64,000 nucleotides of DNA from Flavobacterium agrisoli. Lineage in GTDB: Bacteria; Bacteroidota; Bacteroidia; Flavobacteriales; Flavobacteriaceae. A program made the translations under genes and the position numbers. The notes beneath the pieces were generated by a model. It searched no databases. It saw nothing but the letters and a program-made list of their open reading frames with translations, and was not told the origin of the DNA. The stretch covers positions 46,754-110,753 of the forward strand of contig NZ_JAEHFV010000008.1 of NCBI RefSeq assembly GCF_016522065.1, in the 5' to 3' direction. Shown here one piece after another: positions 1-8,696 of this stretch. Position 1 is the stretch's first letter; every line of letters starts with the position of its first letter.

Positions 1-2617
1 TACCTAGATTTTTATTCAATTTTGTTTTTAAAACAAAATCTAAAGATCCCATAGCTTTATCAACTAAATTTCCTTTTCCTTCGTTACCAATTGCGTAAAG
101 TTTATCAGAGTAGTGGTTGTAAGAAAGTGTAGCAATCAATCCGCCTTCTTTAGTCCAATTTTTTGCATACGATACATCAGCATTTAAAATCAAATCCGAT
201 GCTCCAGTAAAACCAGAACTGCTATCCGTAAGATTGATATTTAAATCGGTTTCATCAATAACCTTTTGTTCGTCAATATCCTGATGTGTTTTCATGTAAG
301 AAGCATTAAAACCGAATGAAAGTCTATTCGTTAATTCTTCATCAAAATCAAAAATATTTTTTCTAGCTTCTAATTCAACACCATAAGCATAACCCGTATC
401 TCCAATATTTACCCAAGAAATATCATTAGATGCCGAAGCAATTACCACTTCATTGATTGGATCTAAAATATATTTTCCGAAAGCTGTTACCGAAAATACT
501 TCGTCACTTTTTGGAAACATTTCCCATTTAACGTCTAAATTATAATTTTGAGAAGGATACAAATATGGATTACCAATTTTTGACTCCATTACGTCTTCGT
601 AAACAAATAATGCACGCTCTTTAAATTGTGGTAACGTATAGGTTTTACTAGCTGCCAAACGAAGGTTTTGTTTTTCGTTCAACTCATATTTTAATACTAA
701 ACTTGGTAAGAATTCATTTCTTTCAAACGTATTAATTCCGCCTCCAGCATCAAATTGCGTTCTCCACTCAACTGTTTGCGCAATATTTTCATATCGAAGA
801 CCAGCAACAAAACTGAATTTCTCTCCAAAAGTATATTCTAAATTAGCAAACCCTGCGTGAATATCCTGATCACCACTATAGGTTTGCGGTGTCATCCCTG
901 CAAAAGAAGTAATTGAGAATGTTCCGTTATTGTAATTTTGTTGATTGAAAAAGGCATCTAAATTATTAGGATCAACAATTGTATTTTGACCAGCATCAGT
1001 TACCGGAAAGTTAAATTGTATCGCTTCAAAATCACGTGTTTTAAATTTACCATTATAACCCGCTACAATTTTACCTTTAGAATCACCATTTTTAGGATCA
1101 CCTAATTTATAAGAAAAAGCCATGTTAGCGGCAATCTCGTCTTCTTTTAGGTTTTGAAAATACCTTTGATTATCAGTAGTAGTACGTTGTGCAATATTGT
1201 AATAATCATTATTTCTGTAGTAAAACAATTTGTTTTGGGTTCTATCTGGCATATCACCTTCTACCGTATTGTAAGATGCTCCCCAATCGAATCCAAATTT
1301 GTCTGTCAATTTGTGACTTCCCAATAACTGATTAATAAATACTGTATTTTGAGTAAAAGTTCCTCTTTGTACTTGTAAATCTGCATTCGCATTATCATAA
1401 TCACGATCTCTTCCTACATATACATCTCTTGTTTGCTCAGAAGAATTTACATATAATAAGTTATATCCAATTTTATGATTGTTGTTTATACGGTAATTAG
1501 CATTAAACATTCCGGTAGTATTGGTATTGTATGTATACTTTTCCTGATTAAAAGATTTTAATTCTGCAGCTTGAGCATTAACCGCTTGTGTTAATCCTTC
1601 TCTGAATTCGTAACCACTATTAAAACTTGCCGTACCAAAAAGGCCAATTTTTCCTTCTTCACCTACGTTAAATGATTTTCCGGCTTTTAAAGCAATATCA
1701 CCACCAAACGGCGCTTCTTTAGTTGGGTTTAAACTATTTTCAAAATTATATCCTGATAAGGCATTTGACGGAACTCCGTAAGAAACAAAACCAGTTTTAT
1801 TAGGACCTTGTTGCAACAAAAAGTTATTAGTTTGTCCTAAAGCATTTGTATTCACTTTTGATCCTAAAGAAAGTTCAAACATTCCATCACCTCTATAATC
1901 TTTAGAAACGATATCTACATTTCCTCCAGCAAAATCGCCATAGATTTTAGAACCATACACTTTATCTATCGAAATATATTCTACAATATCTGTTGAGAAA
2001 ATATCCAAAGCAATATTTTTACGTTCAGGATCATTTGACGGAATTGGCAATCCGTTCATAGAAGTTGAATTATAACGATCCCCTAATCCACGAACATAAA
2101 TATTGTTATTTCCTTCTTGTTTAGAAACCCCAGCTGTTTTTACAACTGCCGCAGCTACATCACCCACACCCTTTCTTGATAGTTCTTGCGCCCCGATAGA
2201 TTGTTTAATTTCAACCGCATTTTTTTGATCTAACAATAAAGCTGATTCTTTTTGGCGGTTAACTGTAGTTTGAATCACCACATCGTCTAAGGTGTAGCCA
2301 CCCGAAGAAAGGGTTTGGTTTATCGTTATGGTTTCATTGGCTTTTACGGTTACTGGTACTTCTACCGTTTCGTAACCTACAAAGCTAAATTGCAAGGTGT
2401 ATTTTCCGGCAGGAACCGAAATGGAATACTTTCCGTCTAGGTCTGAGTTAGCATTATAATTTGTACCTTTAACTACAATGTTGGCAAAAGGTAGGGTTTC
2501 GTTATTCATTTCTTTATCGGTCAAAGTTCCCTTAATGGTTCCCTTGGTTTGCGCAAAAGATATTCCGCAAAGGAATAAGGTGATAAATAGAAATCGTACG
2601 TTAAATTTCAGTTTCAT
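1..2617 (-). CDS. TonB-dependent outer-membrane receptor (3' end cut by window)
   Basis: Open frame from the ATG at 2617 to the window edge with no stop; the C-terminal part of the barrel is missing. The protein starts with a signal peptide ending around GISFAQ (residue 23). A carboxypeptidase-regulatory-like beta-sandwich follows (residues about 25-110), then a plug domain with the motifs YVRGLGDRYN and GGNVDIVS, then beta-barrel sequence. The family imports large or scarce ligands across the outer membrane using TonB energy. No SusD partner is visible upstream. It is divergent from the PhoB-type regulator and its promoter shares the repeat seen before the porin and pstS, so a phosphate-starvation role is inferred. 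The ligand is unknown. Confidence 0.9.
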   Translation of the reverse strand, partial: MKLKFNVRFLFITLFLCGISFAQTKGTIKGTLTDKEMNNETLPFANIVVKGTNYNANSDLDGKYSISVPAGKYTLQFSFVGYETVEVPVTVKANETITINQTLSSGGYTLDDVVIQTTVNRQKESALLLDQKNAVEIKQSIGAQELSRKGVGDVAAAVVKTAGVSKQEGNNNIYVRGLGDRYNSTSMNGLPIPSNDPERKNIALDIFSTDIVEYISIDKVYGSKIYGDFAGGNVDIVSKDYRGDGMFELSLGSKVNTNALGQTNNFLLQQGPNKTGFVSYGVPSNALSGYNFENSLNPTKEAPFGGDIALKAGKSFNVGEEGKIGLFGTASFNSGYEFREGLTQAVNAQAAELKSFNQEKYTYNTNTTGMFNANYRINNNHKIGYNLLYVNSSEQTRDVYVGRDRDYDNANADLQVQRGTFTQNTVFINQLLGSHKLTDKFGFDWGASYNTVEGDMPDRTQNKLFYYRNNDYYNIAQRTTTDNQRYFQNLKEDEIAANMAFSYKLGDPKNGDSKGKIVAGYNGKFKTRDFEAIQFNFPVTDAGQNTIVDPNNLDAFFNQQNYNNGTFSITSFAGMTPQTYSGDQDIHAGFANLEYTFGEKFSFVAGLRYENIAQTVEWRTQFDAGGGINTFERNEFLPSLVLKYELNEKQNLRLAASKTYTLPQFKERALFVYEDVMESKIGNPYLYPSQNYNLDVKWEMFPKSDEVFSVTAFGKYILDPINEVVIASASNDISWVNIGDTGYAYGVELEARKNIFDFDEELTNRLSFGFNASYMKTHQDIDEQKVIDETDLNINLTDSSSGFTGASDLILNADVSYAKNWTKEGGLIATLSYNHYSDKLYAIGNEGKGNLVDKAMGSLDFVLKTKLNKNLG

Positions 2618-2641
2618 TTTTGTGTGTGTTTATTTTTGGTG

Positions 2642-2685
2642 CAAATTAACGGTGGCTTTGTAAAGTTCATGTTAGGCTCTTGTTA
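2642..2685 (-). promoter_or_regulatory. Candidate Pho box and -7 element of the TonB receptor gene
   Basis: Read on the minus strand, TAACAAGAGCC (2685-2675) is followed directly by TAACATGAACT (2674-2664), an 11-bp-period direct repeat. After 14 nt comes TTAATTTG (2649-2642), one mismatch from the Bacteroidota -7 consensus TAnnTTTG. The same layout occurs before the porin and pstS. PhoB-family regulators are known to bind 11-bp direct repeats; binding here is inferred. Confidence 0.6.
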
Positions 2686-2706
2686 TGGTTTTGTCTTCTA
2701 AATATT

Positions 2707-2719
2707 AACAAATTGTTAT
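2707..2719. promoter_or_regulatory. Small palindrome between divergent receptor and regulator genes
   Basis: TAACAA and TTGTTA flank a single A, giving a perfect 6-bp inverted repeat in the divergent intergenic region. It could be an operator for either gene, but AT-rich palindromes arise easily by chance. Confidence 0.2.
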
Positions 2720-2854
2720 TAATTTAAATTACAGTTAACACAACTTTTTAAAGCTTTAAATAGTTATATCTTTACACTCGGATAAAATGATCGCAGGAGC
2801 TAATAGGTTCAATTAAGGCGATTTAAACCTCAATTTTTTCTTTATTAATTGTAT

Positions 2855-3538
2855 ATGAAAAAGACACAAACTAAGATTTTATTAGTAGATGATGAACCGG
2901 ATATCCTCGAAATCGTAGGATACAATCTTTCGCAAGAAGGATACCAAATTGTAACGGCTTCTAATGGTAAAGAGGCTATACTTAAGGCACAAAAAGAAAT
3001 GCCGGATCTTATAATTATGGATGTGATGATGGCCGAAATGGACGGTATGGAGGCTTGCGAAAACATTCGAAAAATACCTGAGTTAAGTAATGTAATTATT
3101 ACCTTTTTAACGGCTCGTAGCGAAGATTACTCACAAGTTGCCGGTTTTGATGCGGGTGCCGATGATTACATCACCAAGCCTATCAAACCAAAATTATTGG
3201 TGAGTAAAGTAAAAGCCTTGTTGCGAAGAACGGTTGAAGAAACGGTAAGCAACGATACTTTAAATGTGGGCGGAATCGAAATTAACCGAGAAGAATATAA
3301 AATCATCAAAGGGAACGAAGAAATTTCGTTGCCGCGAAAAGAGTTTGAATTGTTTTACCTTTTGGCTTCAAAACCTGGAAAAGTATTCAAACGCGATGAA
3401 ATTTTAGATAAAGTTTGGGGTAACGAAGTAGTAGTGGGCGGACGTACGATTGACGTGCACATCCGAAAATTGAGAGAAAAAATTGGCGAAGAACTTTTTA
3501 AAACCATCAAAGGAGTAGGTTATAAATTTGAAGTTTAA
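2855..3538 (+). CDS. OmpR/PhoB-family response regulator of phosphate response
   Basis: A 227-residue two-domain regulator. The receiver has the acidic pair D12-D13, phosphoacceptor D56 (IIMDVMM), T86 and K108 (YITKP). The C-terminal winged helix (about 130-227) has the family signature RTIDVHIRKLREKI. The ATG at 2855 is preferred; a TTG two codons upstream (2849) is a less likely start. The kinase gene follows after 124 nt with a large hairpin between them. Neighbouring porin, Pst and PhoU genes make this the likely PhoB/PhoP equivalent, activating transcription when phosphate is scarce. Family assignment is certain, the Pho role inferred from context. Confidence 0.92.
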   Translation: MKKTQTKILLVDDEPDILEIVGYNLSQEGYQIVTASNGKEAILKAQKEMPDLIIMDVMMAEMDGMEACENIRKIPELSNVIITFLTARSEDYSQVAGFDAGADDYITKPIKPKLLVSKVKALLRRTVEETVSNDTLNVGGIEINREEYKIIKGNEEISLPRKEFELFYLLASKPGKVFKRDEILDKVWGNEVVVGGRTIDVHIRKLREKIGEELFKTIKGVGYKFEV

Positions 3539-3557
3539 ATAACAATTTAGTTCGTGT

Positions 3558-3622
3558 AAACCATTAAGGGTTTTGTTGAGTTAAGTAATTAATACTTAAT
3601 TTTACTCAATTCTTAATGGTTT
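3558..3622. repeat. Long nested hairpin between regulator and kinase genes
   Basis: AAACCATTAAG (3558-3568) is perfectly complementary to 3612-3622. Inside it TTGAGT (3576-3581) pairs with ACTCAA (3604-3609), and TAAGTA (3582-3587) with TACTTA (3593-3598). The 65-nt structure has no T-run after it, so it is not an ordinary terminator; it may control kinase dosage, process the mRNA, or be a small interspersed repeat. Confidence 0.55.
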
Positions 3623-3662
3623 ATTAGTTTGTAATCCTCCATTTCTAATCGAAATTTAATGC

Positions 3663-4751
3663 ATGAAAATTAGTTTTAAAAAAACATACAAATTTGCAGT
3701 TAAGTCAGCACTTTATATTAGTTTGTTTGCCACGGCCTTTGTGGTGCTGTTGCAGTATTTATTTTATAAAAAAACACACGAAAATCTCGTGTTTTTTGCT
3801 ATCGTTTTTCTTATAGTATGTTATCTTTTTTCTTTCTTGGTTTTACAATATCGTGTAGAACGTTTTATTTATAGAAGGGTAAAAAAAATATACGATGAGG
3901 TTTCGTTATTAGAATCTACCTCGTTGCTCAATCAGCCGATCACTACAGATATGGAAACGCTTTCGCGTGAGGTGAAAAAATTTGCAACCGAGAAAAAACT
4001 CGAAATCGAAATGCTCGAAATTCGTGAAGCGTATCGAAGGGAATTTTTAGGAAACGTTTCGCATGAATTGAAAACACCGCTTTTTACCGTGCAAGGCTAT
4101 ATTTCGACCTTGTTAGATGGTGCTATGGACGATAAAGTAATTCGGAAAAAATACCTTAAACGTGCCGAAAATGGAGTGGAAAGGTTGATTTATATCGTTG
4201 AAGATTTGGATATGATTACCAAATTAGAGTCGGGCGATTTGAATCTGGAAGTAACCGATTTTGATATCGTGGCGTTAATTCAAAATGTATTCGATTTACT
4301 CGAAATGAAAAGCAGTAGCAAGAATATCAAATTGACTTTCGAAAAAAAATACATGCAGCCTATTTTGGTAAAAGGCGATCGCGACCGCATTCAGCAAGTC
4401 TTAGAAAATTTAATTGTCAATTCGATTAAATACGGAAAAGAAGATGGTTTAACCGAAGTAAGTATTGTGAATTTGACCAAGAAAAAAGTGCTTATTCGTA
4501 TTAGTGATAACGGCGAGGGTGTTGAAAAACAAAACATTGGGCGTTTGTTTGAACGTTTTTATAGAGTCGATAAAAGTGGTTCTCGCTCCGAAGGTGGTTC
4601 TGGTTTAGGTTTGGCCATCGTAAAACATATTATCGAAGCGCACAACGAAAAAGTATATGTAGAAAGCGAATATGGTATTGGGTCTGATTTTTCATTTACC
4701 ATGGAAAAAGCCATAAAAAAAGAAAAAACACCCAAACATCCAAAATCATAA
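3663..4751 (+). CDS. PhoR-type membrane sensor histidine kinase
   Basis: A 362-residue kinase with two membrane segments (about 14-34 and 42-62), a short linker without a recognisable PAS domain, the dimerisation box NVSHELKTP with phospho-accepting H134, and a complete ATP-binding domain (N box around NLIVNSIKYG, G1 DNGEGV, G2 GGSGLGLAIVKHI). Almost nothing lies outside the membrane, which fits PhoR kinases that read Pst/PhoU status rather than bind a ligand. It follows the response regulator and is closed by a strong terminator. Partnership with the regulator is by adjacency; phosphate sensing is inferred from the pst-phoU locus. Confidence 0.9.
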   Translation: MKISFKKTYKFAVKSALYISLFATAFVVLLQYLFYKKTHENLVFFAIVFLIVCYLFSFLVLQYRVERFIYRRVKKIYDEVSLLESTSLLNQPITTDMETLSREVKKFATEKKLEIEMLEIREAYRREFLGNVSHELKTPLFTVQGYISTLLDGAMDDKVIRKKYLKRAENGVERLIYIVEDLDMITKLESGDLNLEVTDFDIVALIQNVFDLLEMKSSSKNIKLTFEKKYMQPILVKGDRDRIQQVLENLIVNSIKYGKEDGLTEVSIVNLTKKKVLIRISDNGEGVEKQNIGRLFERFYRVDKSGSRSEGGSGLGLAIVKHIIEAHNEKVYVESEYGIGSDFSFTMEKAIKKEKTPKHPKS

Positions 4752-4782
4752 AAGAGTAAAAGAGTAAAATAGATTTTTTATA

Positions 4783-4818
4783 AAGAGCTGTTGTTTTTAA
4801 AACGACAGCTTTTTTTTT
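4783..4818 (+). terminator. Rho-independent terminator after the kinase gene
   Basis: AGCTGTTGTTTT pairs with AAAACGACAGCT (one G-U pair) and is followed by a run of T residues to 4818. Confidence 0.85.
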
Positions 4819-4910
4819 AACCACTTTTTTGTGGATTTGTGATGTTTTTATTTAAAGTATTTGTAATCTGTTATTTAACTGTTTTTGATTACGGTAATTT
4901 ACCAATAGCG

Positions 4911-4954
4911 TAACATTAAATTAATATTAAGGCTAGAAATTAACATTAGGTTTG
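4911..4954 (+). promoter_or_regulatory. Candidate Pho box and -7 element of the porin gene
   Basis: TAACATTAAAT (4911-4921) is followed directly by TAATATTAAGG (4922-4932). After 14 nt comes TAGGTTTG (4947-4954), a perfect TAnnTTTG -7 element. The spacing is identical to the pstS and TonB receptor promoters. Confidence 0.65.
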
Positions 4955-4988
4955 CCGAAAATAAACACAACAATAACGATTAGTTAAA

Positions 4989-6281
4989 ATGAAAAAAAGT
5001 TTAATTGCGTTTGTGCTTTTGCTTTCGGGTTTTGTGCAAGCTCAAGATGTTCAAAAAGAAGAAGTTAAAAAAGAAGTTCTACGATTATTAGATTCGATTA
5101 ATTCAGTAAAAGAAAAAGAAAAACCTCAAAAAACCTCCGGGAACAAATGGTACGATGTGCTTAGTTTGCGAGGATATGCTCAAGTGAGATACAATGGCTT
5201 AATAGCTACCAATGATAAAGTTTCGTGTGATCAATGTGATAAATCATGGGGAACTACTGCTACCGAAGAAGGCGCAAAAGCAAACGATGGTTTTTTTATT
5301 CGCCGAGCTCGTGTGGTGCTTTCGGGACAAGTTCATCCCAATGTTTTTATTTATTTTCAGCCTGATTTTGCCAGTTCGCCGGGAACCGGAATTCATAATT
5401 TTGTACAATTGCGCGATTTATATGCCGATGTTTCTTTTGATGCCAAAAGAGAATACCGCGTTCGAATTGGGCAAAGTAAAGTCCCTTTTGGTTTCGAAAA
5501 CATGCAATCCAGTTCCAATCGTTTGAGTATGGATCGTAACGATGCATTAAACAGTGCTATTCCGAATGAGCGTGATTTAGGAATGTTTTTTTATTGGGCA
5601 CCAAGCGAAATCAGAGAACGTTTTGCCATGTTGGTACGCGATGGTTACAAAGGTTCGGGCGATTTTGGAGTTTTTGCTTTCGGGGTATACAACGGGCAAT
5701 CGGTTAATAAATTAGAGGGTAATCGCAACTTACATGTGGTGTCGCGTATTACGTATCCTTTTGTGATAGGAAGTCAGATTATTGAGCCAGGAATTCAGGC
5801 GTATACCGGAAAATGGGCTTTTACCAACGAAATTTCTTCGGGTGTAAGTGTTGCCGATAAGCAGTATACTTTAGACCAACGTGTGGGTGCTACTTTTGTA
5901 TTATATCCAAGACCTTTTGGAGTGCAAACCGAATATAATTTTGGAAAAGGGCCTCGTTTTAACAAGCAAGATATGGCTGTAGAAGTGGGCGACTTAAACG
6001 GAGGTTATGTGTTGCTGAATTACAAATGGGATATCAATAAAAAACAATTGTTATACCCGTATGCTAAGTTTCAATATTATGATGGTGCCAAAAAATTCGA
6101 AAAAGACGCCAGAAGTTATATGGTTCGCGAATATGAATTGGGTGTCGAATGGCAACCGTTTAGAGCTTTAGAGTTTACAGCACAATATGTGTTTTCAGAC
6201 AGAACATTTGAAGATAGTGTTTTGTTAAACAACCGACAAAAAGGAAATACACTCCGATTACAGGCACAGTTCAATTTTTAA
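4989..6281 (+). CDS. OprO/OprP-type (phosphate-selective) porin
   Basis: A 430-residue outer-membrane porin with a signal peptide ending near VQAQ (residue 19), a short Lys/Glu-rich stretch, and a beta-barrel from about residue 55 beginning with LSLRGYAQVRYNG. Internal motifs such as FFIRRARVVLSGQ and RIGQSKVPFGFEN are typical of the OprP/OprO family, and the chain ends in an aromatic residue (QAQFNF) as barrel proteins usually do. In Pseudomonas the family forms phosphate or polyphosphate channels. The candidate Pho box upstream and pstS downstream support anion uptake under phosphate limitation. Confidence 0.9.
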   Translation: MKKSLIAFVLLLSGFVQAQDVQKEEVKKEVLRLLDSINSVKEKEKPQKTSGNKWYDVLSLRGYAQVRYNGLIATNDKVSCDQCDKSWGTTATEEGAKANDGFFIRRARVVLSGQVHPNVFIYFQPDFASSPGTGIHNFVQLRDLYADVSFDAKREYRVRIGQSKVPFGFENMQSSSNRLSMDRNDALNSAIPNERDLGMFFYWAPSEIRERFAMLVRDGYKGSGDFGVFAFGVYNGQSVNKLEGNRNLHVVSRITYPFVIGSQIIEPGIQAYTGKWAFTNEISSGVSVADKQYTLDQRVGATFVLYPRPFGVQTEYNFGKGPRFNKQDMAVEVGDLNGGYVLLNYKWDINKKQLLYPYAKFQYYDGAKKFEKDARSYMVREYELGVEWQPFRALEFTAQYVFSDRTFEDSVLLNNRQKGNTLRLQAQFNF

Positions 6282-6424
6282 CAAAAGTAGTTAAAAAAGG
6301 ACGTTATAGAATAGAAAATGGTAATTGTCTTTTTTTTAATTGTAATTGATTTTGTATGAATTAATTAACTAAATTTAGGAAGCTATTTTATTTGTTTTCA
6401 GAAGGTTGAAAAGTAATGATAGCG

Positions 6425-6468
6425 TAATTTAGAATTAACATTAAGATAATGTACTCGCTGTACTTTCG
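6425..6468 (+). promoter_or_regulatory. Candidate Pho box and -7 element of pstS
   Basis: TAATTTAGAAT (6425-6435) is followed by TAACATTAAGA (6436-6446), again an 11-bp repeat. TACTTTCG (6461-6468), one mismatch from TAnnTTTG, starts exactly 14 nt later. Confidence 0.6.
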
Positions 6469-6498
6469 CATAAAATTTAAAAATAAACACACACAAAA

Positions 6499-7362
6499 AT
6501 GAACAAATCAAAACTACTATTGTTTTTACCACTATTGGCTATTTTAAGTTGTGGTAAATCAAAATCAGATGAAAAAGATGCTACTCAAAATACAGCTTCT
6601 ACATCGGTAACGATTAAAGGCAGCGATACCGTATTGCCTTTAGCCCAAAAAGAAGCCGAAACCTTGATGTTGAGTGATAAAGGTATTAGTGTAACAGTAG
6701 TAGGAGGTGGTTCTGGAGTAGGAATTACTGCTTTAATGGACGGTACTACTGATATTGCCATGGCTTCGAGAGATTTAAAAACCGAAGAAAAGCTAAAATT
6801 TTCCGAATCTAAAAAAGAAGTTGAAAAAGTAACCATCGCTTTTGATGCGTTAACGGTAATTGTAAATCCAGCCAATAAAGTATCGCAATTAACACGTCAA
6901 CAATTAGAGGAAATTTTTACCGGAAAAATTACCAATTGGAAAGAAGTTGGGGGAGCCGATGAAAAAATTGTAGCCTATTCGAGAGAGTCTTCTTCAGGAA
7001 CTTATGAGTTTTTTAAAGAAGAAGTTATGGAAAACAAAAATTATGCAACCAATATTTTGAGTTTACCAGCCACTGGAGCCATTGTGCAAGCTGTTGGGCA
7101 AACAAAAGGAGCTATTGGGTATATTGGTTTGGCTTACGAAACCAAAGAGGTAAAACAATTAGGCGTTTCGTATGATGAAGGGAAAACATTCATCGAGCCT
7201 TCTGTTGCCAACGCTAAAAACAAAACCTATCCTATTTCGCGACCTTTATTTTACATGTTCGATAAAACCAATGCGAACAAAGTAAAACCAATTGTAGATT
7301 ATGCGCTTTCAGACGAAGGTCAAAAAATTGTGGGCGAAATTGGTTATGTTCCTTTAAAATAA
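6499..7362 (+). CDS. pstS: Phosphate ABC transporter substrate-binding lipoprotein PstS
   Basis: A 287-residue binding protein. The lipobox LAILSCG places the lipid-anchored cysteine at residue 18, so it sits in a membrane facing the periplasm. Phosphate-binding signatures are visible: KGSDTVLPLAQ (about 40-50), GGGSGVGITAL, DIAMASRDLK and SRESSSGTYEFF. It delivers phosphate to the PstCAB permease encoded next. It has its own candidate Pho-box promoter and its own terminator before pstC, the usual way to make more binding protein than permease. Confidence 0.95.
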   Translation: MNKSKLLLFLPLLAILSCGKSKSDEKDATQNTASTSVTIKGSDTVLPLAQKEAETLMLSDKGISVTVVGGGSGVGITALMDGTTDIAMASRDLKTEEKLKFSESKKEVEKVTIAFDALTVIVNPANKVSQLTRQQLEEIFTGKITNWKEVGGADEKIVAYSRESSSGTYEFFKEEVMENKNYATNILSLPATGAIVQAVGQTKGAIGYIGLAYETKEVKQLGVSYDEGKTFIEPSVANAKNKTYPISRPLFYMFDKTNANKVKPIVDYALSDEGQKIVGEIGYVPLK

Positions 7363-7374
7363 TCAAACAAAATC

Positions 7375-7402
7375 AAAGGCTGCCTAGAAAACAGCCTTTT
7401 TT
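7375..7402 (+). terminator. Terminator between pstS and pstC
   Basis: AAAGGCTG (7375-7382) and CAGCCTTT (7392-7399) form a stem followed by T residues. It probably limits read-through from pstS into pstCAB-phoU. Confidence 0.75.
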
Positions 7403-7486
7403 GTTGAATTACTTGGGCGTTTTCGCACGGAATTGATTTTTTAATGCTCATTTGCGACAACGTTTCCAGAACTAATATTAGCAATA

Positions 7487-8695
7487 TTGAAAACAAACTT
7501 CAAAAGGCTTAAAGAAAAAAGCATCGAATGTATTTTGATGTTAAGTAGTGCCGCCACCAGTATCATAGTGGTTTTAATCGTTTTTTTTCTTTTCATGGAA
7601 GGAGCGGGGGTTTTTACCAAAAAGCCAATTGAAGACGGCTTTCTTTTGGCTGTTTCGCCATCCAATCCAGTAAAAAAATTAGAGCCATCTCAAATTAAAG
7701 ATATTTTTGATCAAAAAATAACCAATTGGAAAGAAGTTGGTGGTAAAGATGAACCCATCGTTTTATTTAGGACTTCCGATATTAGTACCTATTATACGGA
7801 TGAAGAATTAGGGGAGAATTTCGAATTTTTTCCAGCCAAGATTAATGAACTAATTAGTAAGCAACCGGGTATAATTGCATTTTTTTCAGACAAATACAAA
7901 GCCGAAAATTTTAGTGGACGCGAACTCGAAATTAACAAAATAAAAGTATTCGAATTTCTATCAGGCGAAGAATGGTTTCCTACGGCACAACCTATTGCCC
8001 AAATGGGGGTGAAACCGCTAATTTATGGGACACTTTGGGTGAGTTTGGGAGCTATTTTAATTGCACTTCCTATCGGATTAGCTGCGGCTATATTTTTGAG
8101 TGAAATCGCTCGCAAAAAAGTTCGTAATTTGGTGAAACCGCTTATTGAATTGTTAGCAGGAATTCCATCGGTTGTATACGGTTTTTTTGGATTGGTAGTG
8201 ATTGTTCCTTTAATTCAAAGTACGTTTAATTTACCCGTAGGAGAAACGGGCTTGGCGGGTAGCGTGGTCTTGGCTATTATGGCTTTGCCAACGATTATAA
8301 CCCTTTCGGAAGATGCCATGCGCAATACCCCTCGTGCCATGAAAGAAGCTAGTTTGGCTTTAGGTGCTAGTCAATGGCAAACGATTTATAAAGTGGTTAT
8401 ACCGCACTCGGCATCCGGAATCACTGCGGGTGCTATTTTGGGAATTGGGCGTGCTATTGGCGAAACTATGGCGGTGTTAATGGTTACCGGAAATGCTGCC
8501 GTTATTCCGCATACACTTTTAGAGCCGGTGCGTACTATTCCAGCCACCATTGCGGCCGAATTAGGAGAAGCACCAAACGGAGGATTGCACTACGAAGCCT
8601 TATTTGCATTAGGTTGTATTTTATTTATCATCACATTCGGAATTAATTTGTTGGTTGAATTGGTTAGTAGCAAACAAAAACACAAAAAGCATTAG
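7487..8695 (+). CDS. pstC: Phosphate ABC permease PstC with PstS-like periplasmic insert
   Basis: A 402-residue membrane protein. No in-frame ATG precedes the TTG at 7487, and upstream codons run to a stop at 7442, so TTG is taken as start; the next ATG (codon 18) would clip the first membrane helix. After TM1 (about 22-40) comes a hydrophilic segment (about 50-150) resembling PstS: KITNWKEVGG at 77-86 is identical to PstS 133-142. The binding-protein-dependent permease domain follows, with the EAA loop EASLALGASQWQTIYKVVIP. It forms the channel with PstA, whose gene starts one base after its stop. Length exceeds the usual roughly 300 residues because of the insert. Confidence 0.92.
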   Translation: MKTNFKRLKEKSIECILMLSSAATSIIVVLIVFFLFMEGAGVFTKKPIEDGFLLAVSPSNPVKKLEPSQIKDIFDQKITNWKEVGGKDEPIVLFRTSDISTYYTDEELGENFEFFPAKINELISKQPGIIAFFSDKYKAENFSGRELEINKIKVFEFLSGEEWFPTAQPIAQMGVKPLIYGTLWVSLGAILIALPIGLAAAIFLSEIARKKVRNLVKPLIELLAGIPSVVYGFFGLVVIVPLIQSTFNLPVGETGLAGSVVLAIMALPTIITLSEDAMRNTPRAMKEASLALGASQWQTIYKVVIPHSASGITAGAILGIGRAIGETMAVLMVTGNAAVIPHTLLEPVRTIPATIAAELGEAPNGGLHYEALFALGCILFIITFGINLLVELVSSKQKHKKH

Positions 8696-8696
8696 T

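Noticed and set aside
4868..4889. E. coli-like Pho box with two CTG units 11 bp apart upstream of the porin
   Set aside because: It is not shared with the pstS or receptor promoters and is far from the -7 element, whereas the TAA-type repeat has identical spacing in all three.
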